A stretch of 64,000 nucleotides of DNA from Gnetum montanum (lineage: Eukaryota; Streptophyta; Gnetopsida; Gnetales; Gnetaceae): positions 213,658 through 277,657 of the forward strand of contig MNCI01012690.1 in assembly GCA_015680685.1 (NCBI GenBank), read 5' to 3'. Under the pieces are notes generated by a model, which saw only the letters and a program-made list of their open reading frames with translations, was not told where the DNA came from and did no database searches. A program made the position numbers and the translations under genes. This document shows, piece after piece, positions 56,291-64,000 of this stretch (position 1 is its first letter; every line of letters starts with the position of its first letter).

Positions 56291-57738
56291 GCATTGGGAT
56301 AGAAAAGAGGACAAATATGCCATATCTGATCATTTTCCTAACAAAACCCTCTTTGCCAGTGTAGTGAATAACCAACCCATGGGCACGAATTGGTATAGCA
56401 ACATTCTTACTTATCTCCTTTCCCAACAAACACCACAGGGGTTGGACTTTAGGAAGAAGCAACAATTTCTTCACAAAACCAAGTACTTCATGGAGATCAT
56501 AGGATAACTTTATAAATTCTATCTTGATGGCTTGGTTCAATGGTGTGTACCTGATGTGGACCAACTAAGAGTTCTCCAGGATGCTCATGAGGGCCCTTGT
56601 GGGGGTCACTATGCAGGGAGACGAATGGCTATCAAGATATTGCTTGCAGGATATTACTGCCAACACTATTTCGGGATGCCCATCATTTTGTCCAATCCTG
56701 TGAGTGCTGTCAACATGATGGTGAAATGACTGCTAGAATAGAGGGTCCACAACAATGGATTCAACCTTTGGAACCCTTCGACATCTGGGGAATAGACTTT
56801 ATGGGGCCAATTACACCAATGTCCAATGGAAAAGCATATATCATTGTTGTTATTGACTATCTAACAAAATGGGCCAAAGCAGCTGCTATAACAGATTGCA
56901 CATCATCTACAGCTGCATGATTTGTACAACAACAAGTCATTAATAGGTTTGGTGTGCCGCGTGCACCATCTCGGATAATGGAATGCATTTCACAAGTGCA
57001 ACCTTTCGAAAATTGATGCAACACTTAGGGGTTGAACATAAATTGACTACACCTTATCACCCCCAAGCTAATGGCCAAGCCAAGGTCACTAATCGAGAGA
57101 TCACTAGAATACTAACAAGGACAATTAGCAAGTATAGGTGAGATTGGAGCACTAAACTGAATGATGCTCTCTGGACATACCGCTCCACTTGGAAACTCCC
57201 TACAGGCTACTCTCCCTATGAGTTAGTGTATGGGAAACTCCCAAAGCTTCCAATTCAGACCGAGCTCCATACACTATCCATGGCATGTGACCTCCACCTT
57301 GATCTTGATGTAGCACAAAAACAAAGATTGGAAACTTTAAACATGCTAGACGAGAATTAATTGGTTGCCCTGTCATCAAACGAGTTGCACAAGGCACATA
57401 ACAAGCAATGTCATGACTTAAGAATTCAAAAGGTTAAGTACCAGCCAGGAGATAAGGTCCTTTATTGGAACCCCATGCATGTACCACAACGCATGAAATT
57501 CCAAACATTGTGGGAAGGACCTTACATTATTTATACAACGTTCCCCTTAGGAGCCATGGTAATATACAAGCCTGAAAGCCTTGATAAGAGGTTATTGATC
57601 AATGTGCAACAAACAAAACCATTCCATGAACTAAGAACAGCCAGTGCAAATTACACCTCTGATAACGAACGACCTTGCTTGTTATTTCAGATCTCCCCCT
57701 TTCAATTTAGTCATGGGGGAGATGGCCACCTATGCTAA
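56291..57738 (+). pseudogene. pol (INT): Integrase of element D
   Basis: The zinc region has HEGPCGGHYAGRR and CECCQHDGEM (56580-56725). The core is PFDIWGIDFMGPITPMSNGK with the first Asp, ending in TGA at 56918-56920. The next blocks are DNGMHFTSATFRKLMQHLG and [18 protein letters not shown] with catalytic Asp and Glu, frameshifted near 56968. The C-terminus (57361-57738) has LSSNELHKAHNKQCHDLR, KYQPGDKVLYWNP and FQTLWEGPYIIYTTFPLGA, ending KPFHELRTAS. Confidence 0.88.
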
Positions 57739-59170
57739 TCATTTGAGGCCCTTAGTTCTTTTTAGTTTTTGTTTTACACATTTTTGTTTTGCACATTTTT
57801 GTTTTATAAATTCCTTTAACTTTTCTTGTTTTTTTTACAACATCGTTCATAATTTTTCTTTTATTTGTGTGTATGTGTGTGTCTTATCCATTTTGTTAAG
57901 TTCGTCACCCAATAAGTGCTATTAAATAATGGTATGAACTATTTTCTACTAGTTGCTAATGTTTGGCTTTTACCTTAATATTATGATATTGATACTAAGG
58001 TATGGTTCTTTTGATATGAAAGGCAATGAGTCCACTTCATCCATACATCCACAAATTTCTATGGTCCACTATACAGTCCCTTTCTCAATAATAAGAACTA
58101 TAATGAATCAATGATTGGGCATTTCTCAAACTAAGGAAGGACTCAAGGATTGAAAAGGGGTGTGACTTCAAGGGAACTTGATGCATTTGTGTTGACCATT
58201 CTCTTGGGTTTTCTTCTTTAGTTTTCTTACCGCTTCGATGTTACCCAATTATCAGGAAGCTAAGTAAATAAAATTAATAAGTGTTTGCGTGGTGTGGTTC
58301 TCATGCAAAATCACAAAAAAAAATAGTGAGAATTCAAAGCACACCCCTTAGACGAAATAATCATTTAGGCTACAAGCACTAGTTATGGAACTAAAATAAA
58401 CATGTTTCCTCTAACTAAGGCCCTTCTCACTTCCCATTCTCTCCTCCTTTGTTTCGTCGGAATGGTGGTGGCTCTTTGGTGAAGGCATTCTTATTACTTC
58501 AAGTGGATGGATTGGCCGAATGCATTAATGCGAAGTCACTGGATGTGGTTTGTTGAGGCCGAACATGGAATAGGATCTACTAAGTCACATTAATCATTAC
58601 ATACATAAGGGGCTATACACCACCTTATTCTTGAGAATCCATTCCATTCTCTTCTTTCCATCCTTCTTTCCCCATCTATCACCTCATTGCCGGTTGTATC
58701 AGTAGTCCATATCTTGGTGGATGCATTGTTTTCTTTTTGGTAAATTCTTGTGGTTAAGACTTTAACTCTTATTCCAAATGACATTCCCAGAGCCTACGGA
58801 CTCTTTGAATGTGGGTTTGTCAGGGCGTTAAGGGCATGAGCCTACTTTGGGGAGGATCCACTGGCATTCCTATTTGGTACACCAGTTAAATTCTTTCCCT
58901 TAACATTTTTGCAATCCACTCTATTTTGTTCATTTCCATCTTGACATCCATTTCATCGACGTTATAGTTGTCTCTTTTTCTCCATCTTTCTTATTCTTTT
59001 TATTTCTCCATTCTATCACTATCAGAGGTTTGCTCTTAGTCATGGGGGTCCTGACCCAAATTTTTTGATTTTCTCCTAGCCCCTGCACCTTCGATAGTCA
59101 CCATTATTATACCTCTAAATCCGCATCAGCCATACCACAACCCAACCAATGGACCTTTTACCAAAGCAAG

Positions 59171-59231
59171 GTATCAACTGCATTGTGATTCATTTATCCT
59201 TGCTAATATAAAGACTGTGTTGTATGTGCAG
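59171..59231 (+). other. Predicted short intron in element D 3' region
   Basis: Donor GCAAG|GTATCA, branch-like TTGCTAATAT at 59200-59209, acceptor GTATGTGCAG|ATGGC. The equivalent in B is 46281-46340. 61 bp is short for a plant intron, so confidence is limited. Confidence 0.35.
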
Positions 59232-59312
59232 ATGGCAATTATACAACAAAGGATTGGATCTAGAGGGAACACTTGGAATAGATCGATGTTGAAGCAGCTA
59301 TGCAAGGAATGA
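59232..59312 (+). pseudogene. Vestigial third ORF of element D
   Basis: 27 codons from ATG directly after the predicted acceptor: MAIIQQRIGSRGNTW..., ending TGA; more Gln/Ser/Leu-rich codons follow after the stop. The position (after AG|ATGGC) is the same as the third-ORF start in A (AG|ATGGCACCC), but the rest of that ORF is absent. It may be a truncated remnant or an unrelated short ORF. Confidence 0.35.
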
Positions 59313-59588
59313 GATGGATGGCACGCTTACGGATAGACAAGAAAGGCACAATCTTGGCATTGGCAACAACAGACTTCTTCTCTCTTCTCTCTTCACTCTC
59401 AGCTGCCAAATAAGGCCTGATATCAAATGTATAAAGTGTTCACTCTTGTTGTCGTGAACACCAGTTTTGTCATATTCTGTAATGATGATCCGTTCACATG
59501 TTGTCCCATTCACCATTAGTTCCATTCAAGTCAATAATCTCATACCTACCCAATATTTTGTAAGGAACTTGAGGACAATTTTTTATTC

Positions 59589-59601
59589 AGTCATGGGGGT
59601 A
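59589..59601 (+). promoter_or_regulatory. 3' polypurine tract of element D
   Basis: AGTCATGGGGGTA immediately before TGATGGGATG of the LTR. Confidence 0.8.
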
Positions 59602-60397
59602 TGATGGGATGCGATATCACATGGGCAGCGATATCGCGTACGCGATATTGCATCCACTATATCGCATACGGTGCCGCCAAATCTATAAATAAGAGGCGGC
59701 TCTCCCTTGTTTCTCCATCTAGATCTAGATCTTAGCCAAGCTCTTATAGTTTTTCCATTCTGGAGTTAGAGTAATTTCCATGTGCCCGCAGTAGGAGTCC
59801 CAAAGTGAACGGATCTTTATTTGAGCAAATATTGTACCTAAGCACAAGTTTGTGTATGGAAATAAAGACGAACTTTTGGATAAACCTTGCAATGCATGGA
59901 CTAAGCTAAATAGGATTTTAATTATTGTTAATGTTTAAATGATTTATTAGTTAATTAAATCTCTCTCAACCCTTAACTCCTAGTTAAGTACATTCAGTAC
60001 GACAACTTTGAGCACGTGCATTACACTTGGTAATCCCAGCAATGAATAGCGTTTGGTAATCGCAGAAGGTTGCATTGGTTCAAGGTGTGAACAGTAAGTG
60101 GGACGGATACTAATGCTAGGCATTAGAACTTAGTTAGTTAAAGTTAGTTACTTAGTCTCTTCACCCTTTCCCTCATTAGCATAGGTGATAAAAAATAAAA
60201 GATATAAAAATCACATACCTTAGACTTACTTAACCATACAACCATGACAAATACAAGTAAGTCTAGGAAGACAACGAACAATTAACCTTAAGTGTTCCAT
60301 AAGGTGTGTAGGCACTTAGTCTGCGGAGTTTGACCAGATCGCGCGTGTAACACTCATATTCGTATGGTTGAGTGTAGGGGTACCTCACCACTCATCA
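59602..60397 (+). repeat. 3' LTR of element D
   Basis: TGATGGGATGCG ... CCACTCATCA, 796 bp. TATAAATA at 59684-59691; AATAAA at 59861-59866 is a possible poly(A) signal next to the CACAAGTTTGTG inverted repeat. Confidence 0.93.
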
Positions 60398-60402
60398 AGC
60401 TC
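60398..60402. repeat. Target-site duplication of element D (right)
   Basis: AGCTC, partner at 50741-50745. Confidence 0.9.
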
Positions 60403-60933
60403 CCTTCAAACCAAACACCAAGCTCAATGCATACAGTTATGTTAACACATGTCGTTACTGACTGGATCAAGGTTGACCACCTTCCTAGAAAATTCTTTGA
60501 TCTTGGAAGCCCTCTAATCTATCTCCAAATCACTGGGAATGAGCCATGTAAAGCTCTTTTGGACTCAGGTTTTGGAGTCAACTTAATATCACAAGAAATG
60601 TACAAATCTTGGAACCTACCTCTATTAAGAAAGAGCAATATTCACCTAGAGCTGGCCAACCAGTCCATCACTGTTCCCTTGGGATTAGTGGAGGACATCG
60701 TTACCACTATGTTTGGGTGGTCGTACCCAGCTGATTTTCTAGTGATACAAGTAAATAACGGTAAAGGGGACTTCCCAATAATAATGGGAAGGGCATGGCT
60801 AAGTACCATAGATGCACGCCTAGGAATCCGTGATCTTTCCCTAGAAATATCTAAGGAGAAAAATTTTGGAAAGATTGAGAAGAAGAAGGTTCCATGCATT
60901 GCATACAGTGATACAGGGTGCAATTGCGTGTAG
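60403..60933 (+). pseudogene. pro: Aspartic protease of element C
   Basis: An open frame to 60933 with TDWIKVDHLPRKFFDLGSPL, CKALLDSGFGVNLISQEMYK (DSG present), LVEDIVTTMFGWSYPADFLV and FPIIMGRAWLSTIDARLGI, ending CIAYSDTGCNCV and TAG. Undisrupted over the domain, the best preserved protease here. The upstream open codons from 60364 belong to the D LTR and are not part of the gene. Confidence 0.88.
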
Positions 60934-61470
60934 AGATCATGGGTTGTACAAAGTTTAGCATTGCCTGCATGCAACCGGTGTGTACAAGACATCAACATAC
61001 AAAAGTGCCTGTCTGTAGCAGCCACAAGACAAGAAGACACCCAGTGGCTGATAGCTGATCAAGAGAGCAACTCACTAACGTGCATGGAACTAACTGAGGG
61101 AATAAATTGCTCTTACATCAAAAGCATAGATGCACGATAGTAAGTCCGCTGCGAACTTCCAAGCCTTAACCTTGAAAACATTAATTGGAGGAAATTGGAA
61201 ATTCCTGAAAAATTCAAATAAGAGCCCCTAGAATTGAAACCATTACCCACCAGTCTAGAATATATGACCCTCGAAAATGGAAAATCGGTAATCATCAATG
61301 CAAGACTTGTGCCCAAACAAAAAGGAAGACTACTAAAAGTGATAAACAAGTGGTCAAAAGCCTTTGCCTGGTCATATCCCAAATTAACTGGAATAGATCC
61401 TAGGATACACCAGCATAGGATTTACACTAACCCCTCCATGAAACCTCAAAAACAACCGTAGAGGCGATTG
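60934..61470 (+). pseudogene. Protease-RT linker of element C
   Basis: ESNSLTCMELTEGINCSYIK, LPTSLEYMTLENGKSVIINA and VINKWSKAFAWSYPKLTGID (61234-61461), colinear with D. Confidence 0.65.
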
Positions 61471-62130
61471 AACCCAAAATTGAAGCAAGTAGTAAAAGAA
61501 GAAATAAAATAGCTTCTTAAGGCTGGATTCATATATCCCATTGCTGATAGCGAATGGGTTAGCCCTCTGGTGATCGTGCCTAAAAAGGGAGGCAAATGGA
61601 GGATGTGCATAGATTTTAGGTTGTTGAACATGACAACATTTAAGGATCACTTTCCATTGCCATTCGTTGACCAAGTCTTAAACACCATAGCATGGCATCG
61701 CTATTACAGTTTTTTGGATGGCTATAGTGGATACAACCAAATATGGATAGCTCTAGAAGACCAAGCCAAGACAATGTTCACCAGTCCTTGGGGAACGTTT
61801 GCATATAGACAAATTTTGTTTGGCTTGTGCAATGCTCTTGCCATGTTTCAACGCCTAGTTCTAAGCATATTCCAATAGCAAATGGGGAATGGAGTGGAAG
61901 TCTTTATGGATGACTTCTCCACCTATGGAACAAGTTTTGATCAAGCCTTGGACCGATTGGAGCAAGTGCTGAAAAGATGCGTAGAAACCAATTTAAGGTT
62001 CAACTGACAGAAAAGCCATTTAATGATCCAAGAAGGCATAGTACTTGGGCATAAGGTTTCACATGCAGGAATAGAGGTAGACCCAAATAAAATTAGGGTC
62101 ATCCAAGGAATCACCCGTCAACTGGAAATT
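61471..62130 (+). pseudogene. pol (RT): Reverse transcriptase of element C
   Basis: RLNPKLKQVVKEEI, a stop, LLKAGFIYPIADSEWVSPLV, KKGGKWRMCIDFRLLNMTTF, DHFPLPFVDQVLNTIA and YYSFLDGYSGYNQI to LSIFQ, with TAG at 61876-61878. Then QMGNGVEVFMDDFSTYGTSF, FN, TGA (62005-62007), QKSHLMIQEGIVLGHKV. All RT motifs are present. Confidence 0.9.
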
Positions 62131-62690
62131 GTCAAAGACATTTGGTCATTCCTTGGACACATTGGCTACTATAGGAGATTCATTGAGAACTTCTCCAAGA
62201 TTGCCAAACCGTTGGTAGAGCTAACAAAGAAGGATGTACCTTTTGAGTGGATCAGGGAATGTGAACGAGCATTCCAGACTCTGAAACAAAAGCTTGTAGA
62301 AACTCCCATCCTACAAGCTCCTGACTAGTCCAGACCATTTCACATAATGATTGACGCATCCAATTATGCTTTAGGAGCCGTACTTACATAGCTAGATGAC
62401 CAAAAACACCCTTACTACATCCACTATGCAAGTAGAAGTAACGTCGGTACATAACTTAACTACACAACTATAGAGAAAGAATTAATGGCTGTAGTATTTG
62501 CACTGGATAAGTTTAGGCACTATGTGTTAGGTTACAAAGTGTTCATCCACATGGATCACAGTGCAATCCAGTTCCTCATGAACAAGCCAACGGTTAGCCC
62601 TCGTATTATACAATGGCTGGTAATCCTATAGGAGTTAACGATGATCGATCAAAAAGGCACTAAGAACATAGTTGCAGATCATTTATCTCA
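62131..62690 (+). pseudogene. pol (RH): RNase H of element C
   Basis: [40 protein letters not shown] and TPILQAPD, TAG (62326-62328). Then SRPFHIMIDASNYALGAVLT, TAG (62399-62401), LNYTTIEKELMAVVFALDK and HMDHSAIQFLMNKPTVSPRI. Confidence 0.87.
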
Positions 62691-64000
62691 ATTGCATTGG
62701 GATAGCAAAGAGGATGAATATGTAATGTCTGATCATTTTCCTGATGAAGCCCTCTTTGTCTGTGTAGTGAAAAACCAATCCACAGAGACAAACTGGTATA
62801 GTAGCATTCTTACCTATCTCCTTACTCAACAAACACCACAGGAGTTGGACTTTAGGAAGAAAAAACAGCTTCTTCATAGAGCCAAGTACTTCATGGAGAT
62901 CAAGGGACAACTTTACAAAGTCTGTCTTGATGGCTTGGTTCGATGATGTGTGCCCAAGGTAGACCAACTAAGAGTTCTCCAAGATGCTCATGAGGGCCCT
63001 TGTGGGGATCACTATCCAGGGAGATGAATGACTATTAAGATCTTGCTTGCAGGATATTACTAGCCAACATTATTTCAGGATGCCCATCAATTTGTCCGAT
63101 CTTGTGAATGCTGTCAACGTGATGGGGGAATGACTGCTAAAATGGAGGATCTGCAACAATGGATTCAACCATTAGAACCCTTCAACATTTGGGGAATAGA
63201 CTTTATGAAGCCCATTACACCAATGTTCAATGGAAATGCTTACATTGTAGTTGTTGTAGACTATCTAACGAAATGGGCTGAAGTAGTTGCTGTTACAAAC
63301 TACACATCATCTACAGCTGCATGATTTTTGTAACAAAAAATCGTAAATAGGTTTGGTGTGCCACGTGCACTTATTTCGAATAATGAAACACATTTCACAA
63401 GTGCAACTTTTTGAAAGCTAATGCAACACTTAGGGGTTGAACATAAATTGACTACACCTTATTACCCTTAAGCTAATAGACAAGCTAAGGTCACCAACAG
63501 GGAGATCACTAAAATATTGACTAGAACAATTAGCAAATATAGGCAAGATTGGAGTACTAAATTGAATGATGCTCTCTGGGCATACCGCTCCACCTAGAAA
63601 CTCCCTATAGGCTACTCTTCCTATGAGTTAATGTACGGCAAGCTTCCAATGCTTCCGATTCAAACGAAGCTCCGTACACTATCAATGGCTCGTGACCTCC
63701 ACCTCGATCTTGATCTAGCACAAAAAAAAAGGTTGGAAACTTTAAACGTGCCAGAAGAAAACCGATTAGCTACCCTGTCATCAAATGAGTTACACAAGGC
63801 ATATAACAAGCAACGTTATGACTTGAAGATTTGAAAGGTTAAGTATCAACTAGGAGATAAGGTTCTCTACTGGAACCCCACACATGTGCCACAACACCCA
63901 AAATTTCAAACACTGTGGAAAGGTCCTTACATTATTCATACAACTTTTCCTTGAGGGGTCATGACCATATACAAACTTGAGATCCCTGACAAGAGATTGT
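62691..64000 (+). pseudogene. pol (INT): Integrase of element C (cut by window end)
   Basis: LHWDSKEDEYVMSDHFPDEA, the zinc region HEGPCGDHYPGR and CECCQRDGGMTA, then WIQPLEPFNIWGIDFMKPIT with TGA at 63322-63324. Next come FGVPRALISNNETHFTS (catalytic Asp changed to Asn) and [18 protein letters not shown]. The open piece 63631-63834 has YGKLPMLPIQTKLRTLSMAR, and KYQLGDKVLYWNPTHVPQ runs toward the edge. Confidence 0.87.

Larger units (their letters stand above)
57739..59601 (+). other. Post-pol non-coding spacer of element D
   Basis: AGTCATGGGGG occurs at 57709-57719, 59038-59048 and 59589-59599; the last is the PPT. A T-rich stretch 57755-57860 is followed by the conserved block GAATTCAAAGCACACCCCTTAGA (58331-58353), GGCTACAAGCACTAGTTATGG and CTAACTAAGGCCCTTCTCACTTCC. 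A possible 61 bp intron at 59171-59231 follows. No long ORF and no internal palindrome/TATA module like that of A. Confidence 0.7.
50746..60397 (+). mobile_element. Element D: youngest Athila-like retrotransposon, in element C
   Basis: 9.65 kb. LTRs 50746-51511 and 59602-60397, perfect AGCTC duplications. The LTRs differ at only a few percent of sites plus a short deletion in the 5' copy (around 50985), so it is younger than B. Gag and pol are degenerate, with in-frame stops shared with C. One N at 55845 marks a pol segment that is missing. Confidence 0.95.
47316..64000 (+). mobile_element. Element C: Athila-like retrotransposon split by element D
   Basis: 5' LTR 47316-48111, gag to 50745, then interrupted by D (50746-60397). 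It resumes at 60398 with protease, RT, RNase H and integrase to the right edge. Left flank pentamer GAACC; the 3' LTR lies outside. Joining 50745 to 60403 (removing one AGCTC) restores colinearity with D at 54120-54180. Confidence 0.92.

Noticed and set aside
55206-56920. In-frame stops read as an alternative genetic code or programmed recoding
   Set aside because: TAG, TAA and TGA all occur, together with frameshifts and deletions, and A has sense codons; decay explains them.
57644-57925. 93-codon ORF with Phe-rich tail after integrase of D, considered as a membrane env remnant
   Set aside because: It reads the T-rich spacer; the equivalent in B (44888-45241) is in a different frame with a different sequence, so it is composition and not a conserved protein.
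60364-60402. N-terminal extension of the element C protease ORF
   Set aside because: These codons lie in the 3' LTR and target duplication of D; the apparent ATG is an insertion artefact.

Overview
The window is plant nuclear DNA consisting almost wholly of decayed retrotransposons. Athila-type and chromodomain Ty3/gypsy elements and a DUF4283/zinc-knuckle LINE are all plant lineages. Several layers of nesting and the absence of a convincing host gene suggest a large, slowly purged genome; a gymnosperm is possible but not shown by the sequence. Every coding region is broken by stops or frameshifts, so I annotate them as pseudogenes.

Layout. (1) Element A, minus strand, 1-10003: Athila-like; 5' LTR 9105-10003, then gag, protease, RT, RNase H, integrase, a long post-pol spacer and a third ORF running off the left edge. 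(2) 10004-11727: unassigned AT-rich DNA. (3) Element F, minus, 11728-23835: a second Athila-like element with both LTRs, a deleted protease and a long third ORF. (4) 23836-24878: unassigned DNA, then a gag fragment (G). (5) Element E, minus, 24879 to about 31215: a chromovirus with a degraded chromodomain, an initiator-tRNA-Met-type PBS, an intact-length 3' LTR and a truncated 5' LTR. (6) About 31216-33839: a possible plus-strand LTR, then a degenerate Athila-type LTR (H). (7) A LINE on the minus strand (33950-35081, continuing at 47225-47315) that served as target for elements B and C. (8) Element B, plus, 35082-47224: Athila-like, carrying a 2.7 kb non-coding insert between 126 bp direct repeats. 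(9) Element C, plus, 47316-50745 and 60398 to the right edge, split by (10) Element D, plus, 50746-60397, the youngest copy.

Target-site duplications support the nesting: GATTT around B (in the LINE) and AGCTC around D (in C). The Athila-like copies share one plan: LTR with a palindrome cluster and TATA box in U3, a PBS resembling the tRNA-Asp type, gag with a short C-X2-C-X3-H zinc knuckle, protease, RT with an FMDD active site, RNase H, integrase, and a conserved non-coding post-pol block bounded by repeated AGTCATGGGGG tracts. A and F additionally carry a third ORF in the position where env-like genes sit. In front of it is what looks like a private promoter (palindromes plus TATA box) that copies the architecture of the element's own LTR promoter; in A an apparent intron ends exactly at the ATG. 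B and D keep only a vestige of this unit. C, D and B also share in-frame stop codons at identical positions, as if an already defective lineage had been mobilised in trans.

I consider the third-ORF/internal-promoter module the best candidate for an undescribed system here. All domain calls are by eye from translated motifs; no database search was possible.
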